Assembly: GCF_002097715.1 (NCBI RefSeq)
Contig: NZ_CP020737.1
Coordinates: 3,038,001-3,102,000, forward strand
Direction of reading: 5' to 3'
Length of the DNA stretch: 64,000 bases
Source: Burkholderia ubonensis subsp. mesacidophila
GTDB lineage: Bacteria; Pseudomonadota; Gammaproteobacteria; Burkholderiales; Burkholderiaceae
Shown: in pieces, positions 27,375-37,532 of the stretch
Layout of the letters: every line of letters begins with the position of its first letter
How positions within the stretch are numbered: the first letter of the stretch is position 1
The notes under the pieces: model-generated
Seen by the model: the letters and a program-made list of their open reading frames with translations, nothing else
Databases searched by the model: none
What the model was told of the DNA's origin: nothing
Made by a program: the position numbers and the translations under genes

Positions 27375-28037
27375 TCAGCTTTCCTTGACGACCATGTAGC
27401 CGAGCCCGCGCACGTTGCGGATCAGGTCCGAGCCGAGCTTCTTGCGCAGCGCGTGGATGTAGACCTCGACGGTGTTGCTGCCGATCTCCTCGCCCCAGCC
27501 GTACATCTTCTCCTCGAGCTGGCTCTTCGACAGCACCGCGCCCGGCCGCGCGAGCAGCGCCTCGAGCAGCGCGAACTCGCGCGCCGACAGCGCGACGGGC
27601 GCGCCGTCGAGCGTCACCTGGTGCGAAGCGGGATCGAGCGTCAGCGCGCCGTGGCGGATCAGCGACTCGCTGCGCCCCGCCTGGCGGCGGATCAGCGCAC
27701 GCATCCGCGCGCCCAGCTCGTCGAGATCGAACGGCTTGACCAGATAGTCGTCGGCGCCCGCGTCGAGCCCCTTCACGCGATCGGCGATCGCGTCGCGCGC
27801 GGTGACGATCAGCACCGGCAGCGCCAGCCCGCGCGCGCGCAGCGTGCGCAGCACGTCGATGCCGTCGCGCTTGGGCAGGCCCAGATCGAGCAGCAGCAGG
27901 TCGTACGTCTCGCCGCCGAGCGCGGTGAGCGCCGCGTCGCCGTCCTGCACCCAGTCGACCGCGAAGCCGTCCGAGCGCAGCGCCTTGCGCACGCCCTCGG
28001 CGATCATCCGGTCGTCTTCGACAAGCAATATCCGCAT
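27375..28037 (-). CDS. OmpR/PhoB-family response regulator (QseB-like)
   Basis: Two-component DNA-binding regulator, 220 aa. The receiver domain has the acidic pair E7/D8/D9 and phospho-acceptor D51 (LLLLDLGLPKRDG); a winged-helix output domain with EVYIHALRKK and RGLGYM follows. The ATG at 28037 (MRILLVEDD) is the canonical beginning; an ATG at 28049 adds four residues, and neither has a clear ribosome binding site. First gene of the unit regulator-kinase-htrA, divergent from the PBP4 gene. Confidence 0.92.
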   Translation of the reverse strand: MRILLVEDDRMIAEGVRKALRSDGFAVDWVQDGDAALTALGGETYDLLLLDLGLPKRDGIDVLRTLRARGLALPVLIVTARDAIADRVKGLDAGADDYLVKPFDLDELGARMRALIRRQAGRSESLIRHGALTLDPASHQVTLDGAPVALSAREFALLEALLARPGAVLSKSQLEEKMYGWGEEIGSNTVEVYIHALRKKLGSDLIRNVRGLGYMVVKES

Positions 28038-28217
28038 CTGGGTCGGCATCCGTGGGACGAGTGAATCATGCCGACCATTGTAGCGCCGCGGATTGCGTGC
28101 GCGGCATCGCGCACCACGCCGCAGCGGTTTCATCGGATCCGACCCAACTTGTCTCTACAATGTGCGCTTTGGCGCCGCGCGCGCCTCGATCACGCATCCG
28201 GTTTCCCGTACTCGTCC

Positions 28218-29738
28218 ATGCCGATTTCCGTCCTCGCCGCCCGGTTCGCGCCCCGCGCCCGCCTCTGCCTGCGCGCCGCCGCCGTCCTCGCCGCCTGCAC
28301 CGCCCTTTCCTTCGCGCCGCCCGCGCAAGCCCGCAAGAAGCCGCACAAGCCGCCCGTCGTGTCCGCCGCCGCGCGCGCGGCCGGCCTGCCGCCGTCCGTG
28401 CTGGTCGCGCTGCAGCGCGCGAAGGTGCCCGCGTCGGCGATGAGCGTCGTCGTCGAGCGGGTCGGCGATCCGGAGCCGCTCATCGCGTGGAACGCGAGCC
28501 GCCCGATGCTGCCGGCGTCGACGATGAAGCTCGTCACGACCTTCTCGGGCCTGTCGATCCTCGGCCCCGACTTCCGCTGGCGCACGTCCGCCTATGCGGA
28601 CGGTCCGGTCGACCCGGACGGCACGCTGCAGGGCAACCTGTACATCAAGGGCACCGGCGATCCGAAGCTCGTGCCGGAGGAACTGATCGACCTCGTCGAC
28701 AAGATCCGCAAGGCCGGCATCAAGCGCGTGAGCGGCGGCCTCGTGCTCGACAAGACCTATTTCGCGGCGTCGACGCGCGACCTGCCGGCGTTCGACACCG
28801 ATGCGAGCGCGCCGTACAACGTCGGCCCCGATCCGCTGCTGTACGCGTTCAAGGCCGTCTCGTTCACGCTGACGCCGGGCGACGACGGCAAGGTCGCGAT
28901 CGACGTGCTGCCGCCGCTCGCGAACCTGTCGATCGACAACCAGCTCCACGAAGGCAACGGCTCGTGCGGCGCGGCAGCGGCCGCGGCGCGCCCGACGCTG
29001 ACGGCGGGCGACGGCATGCTGACCGCATCGTTCGCGGGCGACTATCCGCTGCGCTGCGGCGCGCGCACGACCAACCTCGCGATCCTCGACCACTCGACGT
29101 TCTTCGCGCGCGGCTTCCTCGCGCTGTGGCAGCAGGACGGCGGCACCATCGCGGGCCCCGTGAGCGAGGGCAAGGTGCCGACGACCGCGCGGCCCGTCGC
29201 CGTGCACCACGGCCCGGTGCTCGCCAGCGTCGTCTACGACATCAACAAGTTCAGCAACAACGTGATGGCGCGCAACCTGTTCCTGACGATCGGCGCGGAA
29301 AGCGGCAAGCCGCCCGCAACGCCCGAGCAGTCGAGCCGCGTGATCCACGCGTTCCTGCAGAAAAGCGGCATCGCGATGCCGGAGCTGGTGCTCAACAACG
29401 GCTCGGGCCTGTCGCGCGACGAGCACGTGAGCGCGCAGTCGCTCGCCGCGCTGCTGCAGGCCGCGAACGCGAGCCCGGTCGCGCAGGCATTCATCGATTC
29501 GCTGCCGGTCGCCGGCATCGACGGCACGATGAAGAACCGGCTCACGAATGCGGGCGTACTCGGCAACGCGCACATCAAGACCGGCACGCTGCGCGACGTG
29601 CGCGCGATCGCCGGCTACGTTGCGGGCGCGGACGGCCAGAGCTACGTCGTCGTCAGCCTCATCAACGACGATCACGCGGAAGCCGCGCGCGCCGCGCACG
29701 ACAGCCTGCTCGAATGGATCTACGCGGGCGCACACTGA
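28218..29738 (+). CDS. dacB: D-alanyl-D-alanine carboxypeptidase/endopeptidase, PBP4 family
   Basis: Class C low-molecular-weight penicillin-binding protein, 506 aa, exported to the periplasm, where it trims D-Ala from peptidoglycan stem peptides or cleaves crosslinks. Signal peptide of about 38 residues (ending AQA-RKK). Active-site motifs: SxxK at 101-104 (STMK), SNN within KFSNNVMARN, and KTG in HIKTGT. The long insert between SxxK and SxN typical of PBP4 is present. I chose the ATG at 28218, which directly precedes the signal peptide; upstream in-frame starts give an implausible extension. Divergent from the two-component/htrA operon. Confidence 0.92.
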   Translation: MPISVLAARFAPRARLCLRAAAVLAACTALSFAPPAQARKKPHKPPVVSAAARAAGLPPSVLVALQRAKVPASAMSVVVERVGDPEPLIAWNASRPMLPASTMKLVTTFSGLSILGPDFRWRTSAYADGPVDPDGTLQGNLYIKGTGDPKLVPEELIDLVDKIRKAGIKRVSGGLVLDKTYFAASTRDLPAFDTDASAPYNVGPDPLLYAFKAVSFTLTPGDDGKVAIDVLPPLANLSIDNQLHEGNGSCGAAAAAARPTLTAGDGMLTASFAGDYPLRCGARTTNLAILDHSTFFARGFLALWQQDGGTIAGPVSEGKVPTTARPVAVHHGPVLASVVYDINKFSNNVMARNLFLTIGAESGKPPATPEQSSRVIHAFLQKSGIAMPELVLNNGSGLSRDEHVSAQSLAALLQAANASPVAQAFIDSLPVAGIDGTMKNRLTNAGVLGNAHIKTGTLRDVRAIAGYVAGADGQSYVVVSLINDDHAEAARAAHDSLLEWIYAGAH

Positions 29739-29976
29739 CGGCCGTGCCGGCAACCGGCACGCGGCCGCCCGGCCGCCCGCGCCGATAAAACGGGGCCGCA
29801 CCGCGCAGCCCCGCTCGGCGCGGCTTCGGTAGAAACCCTGTCCTCTGAGGGAACCCTCTACGCTCCCCTCTCGCCTAGCGCGACCCGATTGCGTAGGCTG
29901 TCGCCTGACCAATATTCACAATCGGGCGACTGCCCGGCCACGAGACTTGCAGGGGAACGAAGGAGGAGACACGCCC

Positions 29977-30894
29977 ATGCGATTCGACGTCGAATTGCTT
30001 CTGCTCGCGCTGGCGCCCGTCTTCCTGCTCTGCATCGGCTGGGAGGCGTGGCACTTCGCCCGCACCCGTCCGCAGGACGCCATCTATGGCTGGCGGGACA
30101 CGCTGTGCAACGCCGCGCTCGCGCTGATGCACCAGGGCGCGGACAAGGTCGCATGGCTGTTCGTGATTCCCGTGTACGCGTACTGCTACCAGCACTATCG
30201 CCTCTTCACGTGGCAGGACGGCTGGCTGTCGTTCGCCGTGCTGTTCGTCGCGCAGGACCTCCTCTACTACGTGTTCCATCGCGCGAGCCACCGCGTGCGC
30301 TGGCTGTGGGCCGCGCACGTCGTGCACCACTCGTCCGAGCGGATGAATTTCTCGACCGCGATGCGCCAGAGCCTGATGTACCCGGTCGCCGGCATGTGGG
30401 CGTTCTGGCTGCCGCTCGCGTTGCTCGGCTTTCCGCCGCAGCAGATCGTCGGCATCGTGCTGATCAACCTCGCGTTCCAGTTCTTCGTGCATACGCAGGC
30501 GTTCGGCAAGCTCGGCTGGATCGAGTACGTGTTCAACACGCCGTCGATCCATCGCGCGCACCATGCGCGCAACCCGCGCTACATCGACCGCAACTATGCG
30601 GGCGTGCTCGTGATCTGGGATCGGCTGTTCGGCAGCTTCGTCGAGGAGACCCCGGCCGACCCGCCCCGATACGGGATCGTCGAGCGGCTCGGCTCGAACA
30701 ACCCGCTCGTCGCGACGTTCCACGAGTGGGGATCGATGGCCGCCGACGCGTGGCGCGTGCCCGGGTGGCGCAACAAGCTGCGCGCGGTGTTCGGTCCGCC
30801 CGAATGGGCGAGCGCTTATCATGCACGGATTGCCGACGCCGCCGACGACGATCCGCGCACCGCGCCGCCCGCGGGCGCGAACCGGCCAAGCTAG
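29977..30894 (+). CDS. Sterol desaturase/fatty acid hydroxylase family membrane protein
   Basis: Integral membrane di-iron oxygenase-like protein, 305 aa. The histidine clusters characteristic of the family are present: HRASH (HxxxH), HVVHH (HxxHH) and HRAHH (HxxHH) at about residues 103-205, within a membrane bundle. Similar bacterial proteins act on lipids or ether lipids; the substrate here is unknown. The start at 29977 has a strong AGGAGA ribosome binding site about 10 nt upstream. It is followed 95 nt later by a GDSL-family lipoprotein, but no shared function is evident. Confidence 0.85.
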   Translation: MRFDVELLLLALAPVFLLCIGWEAWHFARTRPQDAIYGWRDTLCNAALALMHQGADKVAWLFVIPVYAYCYQHYRLFTWQDGWLSFAVLFVAQDLLYYVFHRASHRVRWLWAAHVVHHSSERMNFSTAMRQSLMYPVAGMWAFWLPLALLGFPPQQIVGIVLINLAFQFFVHTQAFGKLGWIEYVFNTPSIHRAHHARNPRYIDRNYAGVLVIWDRLFGSFVEETPADPPRYGIVERLGSNNPLVATFHEWGSMAADAWRVPGWRNKLRAVFGPPEWASAYHARIADAADDDPRTAPPAGANRPS

Positions 30895-30989
30895 AGAATA
30901 ACTTTCAGCCAACGGCCGCCGCGCCCCGAACCTGAGCGGGCATGCGGCAGATGCGAAACATCAGGCCATATCTACGAGGAGATCGATCG

Positions 30990-32126
30990 ATGCAACCACA
31001 ACGAACCGCACCGTCCCGCGCACGGCACCGCCTGCTGCGCACCGCCCAGGTTGCAATCGCAGGCGCGGCCTTCGCGCTGCTCGCCGCATGCGGCGGCGGC
31101 GACGACAACAATAACAACGCGTCCGCCGCGCCGCCGTCCGGCGTGAAGATGCAGATCGTGTCGTTCGGCGACAGCCTGTCCGACGTCGGCACCTATTCGC
31201 AGATCCTGTTCGGCTTCGGCGGCGGGCGCTTCACGACCAACCCGGGGCAGGTCTGGACGCAGAACGTCGCGACCTACTACGGCGACACGCTGCAGGCCGC
31301 CAACCAGGGCGGCTTCGGCGTGCCGCTGCAGGCGACCGGCGGTCTCGGCTATGCGCAGGGCGGAGCGCGCGTCACGCTGCAGCCGGGCCTCGGCCACGCG
31401 GACGCGAGCGTGCCGAACTCGGACTTCGCTCAGGCGACGACGACGCCGGTCGCCGACCAGGTCAAGCAGTACCTGTCGCAGCACGGTAGCTTCAACGCAG
31501 GCCAGATCGTGCTGATCAACGGCGGCGCGAACGACATCTTCTACCAGGCGCAGGTCGCGCAGGCGCAAGGCGGCACGCCGGCCGCGCAACTCGCGGCGGC
31601 GCAGGCGATCGGCCTGGCCGCGCAGCAGCTCGGCGGGCTCGTCCAGCAGATCGTCGCCGCGGGCGCCACGCACGTGTTCGTGTCGAACGTGCCGGACATC
31701 GGCGGCACGCCGCTCGCGCTGCAAGGCGGCACGCAGGCGACCTTCACGCAGCTGTCGGGACTGTTCAACAAGACGCTCGCCGGGACGCTGGCCGCGCTCC
31801 AGGTCGATCCGACGAAGTACAAGCTGGTCGACGTGTTCACGTGGCAGGACGGCATCGCGGCCAACTATCAGGCGAACGGCTTCGCCGTGTCGAACACCGA
31901 CACCGCGTGCAACCTGAAAGCGATGGTGGCCGCAGCGACGAAGTTCGGCGCGCCGGTGCCGGCGGCCTTCGGCTCGTCGCTGTTCTGCTCGCCGCAGACC
32001 TACACGACGCCGAACGCGGACCAGACCTACATGTTCGCCGACACGGTCCACCCGTCGACGCGCCTGCACGCGCTGTACGCGCAGTTCGTCCAGCAGCAGA
32101 TCGCCTCGACCGGCGTCGGCAAGTAA
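30990..32126 (+). CDS. SGNH/GDSL-family lipoprotein hydrolase
   Basis: Secreted esterase/lipase-like protein of 378 aa. Lipoprotein signal with lipobox LAAC (Cys34), then a Gly/Asp/Asn-rich linker. The catalytic Ser62 is in block I FGDSLSDVGT, block III Asn in NGGANDIFY, and the Asp/His pair in the C-terminal DTVHPSTRLH. There are no autotransporter or repeat domains. The ATG at 30990 is preceded by GAGGAGA. Likely an outer-membrane or surface-tethered esterase for lipids or acyl glycans; the substrate is not known. A bidirectional terminator follows. Confidence 0.88.
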   Translation: MQPQRTAPSRARHRLLRTAQVAIAGAAFALLAACGGGDDNNNNASAAPPSGVKMQIVSFGDSLSDVGTYSQILFGFGGGRFTTNPGQVWTQNVATYYGDTLQAANQGGFGVPLQATGGLGYAQGGARVTLQPGLGHADASVPNSDFAQATTTPVADQVKQYLSQHGSFNAGQIVLINGGANDIFYQAQVAQAQGGTPAAQLAAAQAIGLAAQQLGGLVQQIVAAGATHVFVSNVPDIGGTPLALQGGTQATFTQLSGLFNKTLAGTLAALQVDPTKYKLVDVFTWQDGIAANYQANGFAVSNTDTACNLKAMVAAATKFGAPVPAAFGSSLFCSPQTYTTPNADQTYMFADTVHPSTRLHALYAQFVQQQIASTGVGK

Positions 32127-32140
32127 GCGCGACGCACGCA

Positions 32141-32180
32141 ACAAAAAACGCCCGATGCGCAAGCGTCGGGCGTTTTCTTT
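32141..32180. terminator. Bidirectional terminator (GDSL lipoprotein / Sua5-like)
   Basis: Stem AAAACGCCCGATGC (32145-32158) / GCGTCGGGCGTTTT (32163-32176), with one G-U pair. A- and T-runs on both sides allow termination of the converging transcripts. Confidence 0.85.
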
Positions 32181-32226
32181 TCATCTCGTCGGCAAATGCA
32201 TGCGCCGCGTCAACCGCTCGCGGCCC

Positions 32227-33255
32227 TTACCCCTGCGCTTCGAACGCGGCAGCCGCGCGGCCGAGCCGGTCGTTGACCGCGATCCATTCGACGGTGTCCG
32301 GCAGCTTCTCGACGAGGATCCGCGCGACGTCCGCCCGGTCGAGCGCGCGCAGCATTCCGTAGAGCGCGTGCGCATACGCCTGCGGATCTTCCGGCGCGGC
32401 GATGAAATGCACGTCGGCGGCCTGCGCCCAGCGGCCCGCGCGCGATGCGCGCGCGACCAGCGCGACCCGTTCGCCGGCCGCGTGCGCGGCGGCGAGCAGC
32501 GGCTCAAGTTGATCGAACGGCAGCAGCGCGAGCGGCGTGCGCGGCGCGTAATGCGCCTTCAGCGTGCCGGACGCGCGCGGCGCGGTCGCGTCGCTGCCGT
32601 CCGGCAGCCGCGGCGCGCGGCCGAGCACGTCGGCGATCTGCTGCGGGGTCACGTGGCCCGGGCGCAGCAGCGCCGGGAAGCCGCGCGACAGATCGAGGAT
32701 CGTCGATTCGATGCCGACTTCCGACGGCCCGCCGTCGAGCACGTGCACCGTGTCGCCGAACTCGTCGCGCACGTGCTGCGCGGTCGTCGGGCTCACGTGC
32801 CCGAAGCGGTTCGCGGACGGGGCAGCCACCCCGCCATGCCCGCCGCGCCGCGCGCTGAACGCGTCCAGCAGCGCCTGCGCGACCGGATGCGACGGGCAAC
32901 GCAGACCGACCGAGTCCTGCCCGCCGCTCACGGCGTCCGGAATGCGCGGATGGCGCTTCAGGATCAGCGTCAGCGGGCCGGGCCAGAAGGCGTCGATCAG
33001 CTTGTGCGCATCGTCGGGCAGGTGTTCGACCCAGTAGCCCGGATCGCCGCCCGGCGGCAGGTGCACGATCACCGGATGATTCGCCGGCCGGCCCTTCGCC
33101 GCGTAGATGCGCGCGACGGCGTCGGGATTGGCCGCGTCGCCGCCGAGCCCGTAGACGGTTTCGGTCGGAAACGCGACGAGCTGGCCCGCATCGAGCAGCG
33201 CGGCGGCGGCGTCGATCTGTTCGCGCGTCACGGATTTCGGAAGATCGCTGGACAT
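32227..33255 (-). CDS. Sua5/YciO/YrdC-family L-threonylcarbamoyladenylate synthase
   Basis: Enzyme of 342 aa that forms threonylcarbamoyl-AMP from threonine, bicarbonate and ATP, the first step of t6A modification at position 37 of ANN-decoding tRNAs. An N-terminal YrdC domain (about residues 12-205: AFPTETVYGLGGDA, KGRPANHPV, WPGPLTLIL, SVGLRCPSHP, APSANRFGH) is followed by a C-terminal Sua5 domain (ASGTLKAHYAP onward), so it is the long Sua5-type form. The ATG at 33255 lies 11 nt after the purK stop; transcription with the purine genes is likely. Confidence 0.9.
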   Translation of the reverse strand: MSSDLPKSVTREQIDAAAALLDAGQLVAFPTETVYGLGGDAANPDAVARIYAAKGRPANHPVIVHLPPGGDPGYWVEHLPDDAHKLIDAFWPGPLTLILKRHPRIPDAVSGGQDSVGLRCPSHPVAQALLDAFSARRGGHGGVAAPSANRFGHVSPTTAQHVRDEFGDTVHVLDGGPSEVGIESTILDLSRGFPALLRPGHVTPQQIADVLGRAPRLPDGSDATAPRASGTLKAHYAPRTPLALLPFDQLEPLLAAAHAAGERVALVARASRAGRWAQAADVHFIAAPEDPQAYAHALYGMLRALDRADVARILVEKLPDTVEWIAVNDRLGRAAAAFEAQG

Positions 33256-33266
33256 CGGCACGGCGC

Positions 33267-34460
33267 TCAGTCGAGCGGCACGCGCAGCAGCTGCGCGCAT
33301 GCGGTGGCCGCGCCGAGCGCGTCGTCGCGCGTCGCGGCCGTGAAGTTCACGTGGCCCATCTTTCGGCCGACGCGCGCCTCCTCCTTGCCGTACAGGTGCA
33401 GATGCGCGGCCGGCATCGCGGCGACCTGGTCCCACGGCGGCGTGACGGACGCGCCCGCGGCGCCGTCCGGGAACCACACGTCGCCGAGGATGTTCAGCAT
33501 CGCGGCCGGCGAATGCTGGCGCGGGTTGCCGAGCGGCATGCGCGTCATCGCGCGCACCTGCTGCTCGAACTGGCTCGTCGCGCACGCATCGACCGTGTAG
33601 TGGCCGGAATTGTGCGGGCGCGGCGCCATCTCGTTCGCGACGAACGAGCCGTCTTCGAGCACGAAGAATTCGACGCACAGCACGCCGACGTAGCCGAGCG
33701 TGTCGGCGATCCGCACCGCGGCCTGCTGCGCCTTCTCGACGAGCGCGGCGTCGGCGGCCGGCGCCGGCACGACCGTCAGCGACAGGATGCCGGCGTGGTG
33801 GGTGTTCTGCGCGAGCGGGAACGCGGCCGAGCGGCCGTCGGCGCCGCGCGCGATCAGCGCCGACACCTCGTACTTCAGCGGCAGGCGCTTCTCCAGCACG
33901 CACGGCACGCCGCCGAGCGCCGCGTGCGCGTCGCGCGCTTCCTGCGCGCTGCTCACCCGCACCTGGCCCTTGCCGTCGTAGCCGAGCCGCGCGGTCTTCA
34001 GGATGCCCGGCAGCACCGCGTCGAGCGCCGCATCGTCGAGCGCGGCGAGCGCCGCGGCCGATTCGATCACGACGTGCGGCGCGACCGGCACGCCGGACGC
34101 CTCGATGAACCGCTTCTCCGCGATCCGGTCCTGCGCGACCGCGACGCAGCGGCCGGCCGGCGCGACGAACGTCGTGCGCGCGAGGAAGTCGAGGCTCGCG
34201 GCCGGGACGTTCTCGAATTCGGTCGACACCGCGTCGCACAGCACCGCCAGTTCGGCGAGCGCGGCTTCGTCGTCGTACGCCGCGCGCAGGTGGCGGTCGG
34301 CGACCGTGCCGGCGGGGCTCGTCGGATCGGGATCGAGCACGGCGACGCGATAGCCCATCGATTGCGCGGCGAAGCAGAACATGCGGCCGAGCTGGCCGCC
34401 GCCGACCATGCCCAGCCAGGCGCCGGGCAGGATCGGGGAAGTGGATTGAGGAGTGGTCAT
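33267..34460 (-). CDS. purK: 5-(carboxyamino)imidazole ribonucleotide synthase
   Basis: ATP-grasp enzyme of purine biosynthesis, 397 aa, converting AIR, ATP and bicarbonate to N5-CAIR. The N-terminus carries [11 protein letters not shown] (nucleotide/AIR domain); the ATP-grasp core shows [25 protein letters not shown] and the metal/phosphate region [13 protein letters not shown]. The product passes to PurE, encoded 103 nt upstream. Gene order purC-purE-purK in one leftward series supports the assignment. Confidence 0.95.
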   Translation of the reverse strand: MTTPQSTSPILPGAWLGMVGGGQLGRMFCFAAQSMGYRVAVLDPDPTSPAGTVADRHLRAAYDDEAALAELAVLCDAVSTEFENVPAASLDFLARTTFVAPAGRCVAVAQDRIAEKRFIEASGVPVAPHVVIESAAALAALDDAALDAVLPGILKTARLGYDGKGQVRVSSAQEARDAHAALGGVPCVLEKRLPLKYEVSALIARGADGRSAAFPLAQNTHHAGILSLTVVPAPAADAALVEKAQQAAVRIADTLGYVGVLCVEFFVLEDGSFVANEMAPRPHNSGHYTVDACATSQFEQQVRAMTRMPLGNPRQHSPAAMLNILGDVWFPDGAAGASVTPPWDQVAAMPAAHLHLYGKEEARVGRKMGHVNFTAATRDDALGAATACAQLLRVPLD

Positions 34461-34563
34461 GTCAGTGGTCGGTCACGGCGGGCAGCGCGCCCGCCGCAGT
34501 GAGGACAATCCGGGTTCGACTGCCCGGTTGCCGGGCAGCCCTGGTCCGGGCGGCCCGTTGCGT

Positions 34564-35085
<522 letters not shown>

Positions 35086-35107
35086 CGCGCGTTCCTTTCG
35101 TCGAAGC

Positions 35108-35998
35108 TCAGGCGAGCTGCTCGCCGGTGATGCGCTCGAGCGCTTCCTGGTACTTCGCGGCCGTCTTCTCGACGACGTCGGCCGGCAGCGCCGGCGCCGG
35201 CGCCGTCTTGCCCCACGGCTGCGCCTCGAGCCAGTCGCGCACGAACTGCTTGTCGAACGACGGCGGGTTCGTGCCGACCTGGTACTGGTCGGCCGGCCAG
35301 AAGCGCGACGAATCGGCCGTCAGCACTTCGTCCATCAGGTACAGCTTGCCGTGGTTGTCGAGGCCGAATTCGAACTTCGTGTCGGCGATGATGATGCCGC
35401 GCGTCGCCGCGTAGTCGGCCGCTTCCTTGTACAGCTTGATCGAGATGTCGCGGATCGTCGCGGCCAGCTCGGTGCCGATGCGGCGCTCGGTTTCCTCGAA
35501 CGTGATGTTCTCGTCATGCTCGCCCATCTCGGCCTTCGCGGCCGGCGTGAAGATCGGCTCGGGCAGCTTCTGCGCGTTCTGCAGGCCTTCCGGCAGCTTG
35601 ACGCCGCACACGGCGCCGCTCGCCTGGTATTCCTTCCAGCCGCTGCCGGCCAGGTAGCCGCGCACGACCGCTTCGATCATGATCGGCTCGAGGCGCTTGA
35701 CGACCACGCCGCGGCCCTTGACCTGCTCGACCTCGTCGGCCGCGACAACCGCTTCCGGCGCGTCGCCCGTCAGGTGGTTCGGGACGATGTGCGCGAGCTT
35801 GTCGAACCAGAAGTTCGCCATCTGGTTCAGCACGCGGCCCTTGTTCGGAATCGGCTCGCCCATGATCACGTCGAACGCCGACAGGCGGTCCGTCGTGACG
35901 ATCAGCAGCTTGTCGTTGCCCACCGCGTAGTTGTCGCGGACCTTGCCGCGACCGAGGAGCGGCAGCGAGCGGAGCGTGGATTCGTAAAGGGTAGACAT
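35108..35998 (-). CDS. purC: SAICAR synthase
   Basis: Phosphoribosylaminoimidazole-succinocarboxamide synthase, 296 aa, joining CAIR and aspartate with ATP. Visible motifs: [12 protein letters not shown] at the N-terminus, [35 protein letters not shown], and the C-terminal [13 protein letters not shown]. The length matches the monofunctional bacterial/yeast-like form. It leads the purC-purE-purK series and catalyses the step after PurE. Confidence 0.96.
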   Translation of the reverse strand: MSTLYESTLRSLPLLGRGKVRDNYAVGNDKLLIVTTDRLSAFDVIMGEPIPNKGRVLNQMANFWFDKLAHIVPNHLTGDAPEAVVAADEVEQVKGRGVVVKRLEPIMIEAVVRGYLAGSGWKEYQASGAVCGVKLPEGLQNAQKLPEPIFTPAAKAEMGEHDENITFEETERRIGTELAATIRDISIKLYKEAADYAATRGIIIADTKFEFGLDNHGKLYLMDEVLTADSSRFWPADQYQVGTNPPSFDKQFVRDWLEAQPWGKTAPAPALPADVVEKTAAKYQEALERITGEQLA

Positions 35999-36148
35999 CG
36001 TCTTTTCGCAGATAAGGAGCCAAACACAAAAAGGGAAACGCCGTTCCCCGCGGCTGGCGGGAACGGCGGCCTTGCGATTCTTCGGCGCCCCCGGGCAACG
36101 TGGCCCGGGCGGCGCCGGCCGGCCCTTGTTCGGCCGGCGGGACGGTCA

Positions 36149-36172
36149 CGGCCGGCGGACATCCGCCGGCCG
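36149..36172. repeat. GC-rich inverted repeat between fbaA and purC
   Basis: Perfect 11-bp arms (36149-36159 and 36162-36172) separated by CA lie just past the fbaA stop. There is no T-run, so it is at best a weak terminator. The remainder of the 36001-36196 spacer is rich in further GGCC/GGCCGG repeats and holds no gene. Confidence 0.4.
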
Positions 36173-36196
36173 GCAGCCCCGGATCGTACTACAGTC

Positions 36197-37261
36197 TCAG
36201 CGCACGACCTGCGCGAGCTCGCCTGCCTTGTACTTCTCGGCGATCTTGTCGAGCGACACCGGCTTGATCTTCGCGGCCTGGCCTTCGCAGCCGAACGCGA
36301 GGTAGCGGTCGACGCAGACCTTCTTCGCCGCTTCGCGCGCGGGCTTCAGGTAGTCGCGCGGATCGAACTTGCCCGGATTCTCGAACAGGTAGCGGCGGAT
36401 CGCGCCGGTGATCGCGAGACGCAGGTCGGTGTCGATGTTGATCTTGCGCACGCCGTGCTTGATGCCTTCCTGGATTTCCTCGACCGGCACGCCGTAGGTT
36501 TCCTTCATGTCGCCGCCGAACTGGCGGATTTCTTCCAGCAGCTCCTGCGGCACCGACGACGAACCGTGCATCACGAGGTGCGTGTTCGGGATGCGCGCGT
36601 GGATTTCCTTGATGCGCTGGATCGACAGGATGTCGCCCGTCGGCTTCTTCGAGAACTTGTACGCGCCGTGCGACGTGCCGATCGCGATCGCGAGCGCATC
36701 GCACTGCGTGAGCTTCACGAAGTCGGCAGCCTGCTCCGGATCGGTCAGCAGCTGCTCGCGGGTCATCGTGCCCTCGGCGCCGTGGCCGTCTTCCTTGTCG
36801 CCCTTCATCGTCTCGAGCGAGCCGAGCACGCCGAGTTCCGCCTCGACCGTCACGCCGATCGAGTGCGCCATCTCGACGACCTTGCGCGACACGTCGACGT
36901 TGTACTCGTACGATGCAACCGTCTTGCCGTCCGCCTCGAGCGAACCGTCCATCATCACGCTGGTGAAGCCGCTGCGGATCGCCGCCATGCAGACCGCCGG
37001 CGACTGGCCGTGGTCCTGGTGCATCACGACCGGGATGTGCGGATACGACTCGACCGCCGCTTCGATCAGGTGGCGCAGGAACGGCTCGCCCGCATACTTA
37101 CGCGCGCCGGCCGATGCCTGCATGATCACGGGTGCGCCCACCTGGTCCGCCGCCGCCATGATCGCCTGCACCTGCTCCAGGTTGTTCACGTTGAAGGCCG
37201 GCAGGCCGTAACCGTGCTCTGCCGCGTGGTCCAGCAATTGACGCATTGATACGAGAGGCAT
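36197..37261 (-). CDS. fbaA: Class II fructose-1,6-bisphosphate aldolase
   Basis: Zinc-dependent aldolase of 354 aa (Calvin-cycle subtype length), cleaving fructose 1,6-bisphosphate to dihydroxyacetone phosphate and glyceraldehyde 3-phosphate in glycolysis and reversing this in gluconeogenesis. The metal and catalytic region [10 protein letters not shown], the [13 protein letters not shown] segment and [11 protein letters not shown] are visible. The start at 37261 is supported by AAGGAGT; the upstream extension of the open frame is spurious. It lies downstream of pgk and pyk in the same direction, but a terminator separates it from pyk. Confidence 0.95.
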   Translation of the reverse strand: MPLVSMRQLLDHAAEHGYGLPAFNVNNLEQVQAIMAAADQVGAPVIMQASAGARKYAGEPFLRHLIEAAVESYPHIPVVMHQDHGQSPAVCMAAIRSGFTSVMMDGSLEADGKTVASYEYNVDVSRKVVEMAHSIGVTVEAELGVLGSLETMKGDKEDGHGAEGTMTREQLLTDPEQAADFVKLTQCDALAIAIGTSHGAYKFSKKPTGDILSIQRIKEIHARIPNTHLVMHGSSSVPQELLEEIRQFGGDMKETYGVPVEEIQEGIKHGVRKINIDTDLRLAITGAIRRYLFENPGKFDPRDYLKPAREAAKKVCVDRYLAFGCEGQAAKIKPVSLDKIAEKYKAGELAQVVR

Positions 37262-37454
37262 TGTGGAACTCCTTGAATGAAAACCGGTGCGCCCTGAGCG
37301 CCGGCGCGGCCTGGCCGGGTGTGACCCCGGCGGACGGGCGCGGCTGAGCGTCGAATAGCCGCATTTTATCGCGAAGCGCCTCCGAATCCGACCGGTCGGC
37401 GGCCTTCGCTCGCAATTTGTTACCTTCGCACGGCACAATGCGGGCAAAAATCAG

Positions 37455-37496
37455 AAAAAAAGCCGCGCGGGGCATCGAACCCCGCGCGGCTTTCGG
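37455..37496 (-). terminator. Terminator of pyk
   Basis: Perfect 14-bp stem AAAGCCGCGCGGGG (37459-37472) / CCCCGCGCGGCTTT (37480-37493), followed leftward by a T-run (A-run at 37455-37461 on the plus strand). Confidence 0.9.
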
Positions 37497-37532
37497 CAAT
37501 AAAACGGTGCCCGATCGAATCGGGCCACCGGG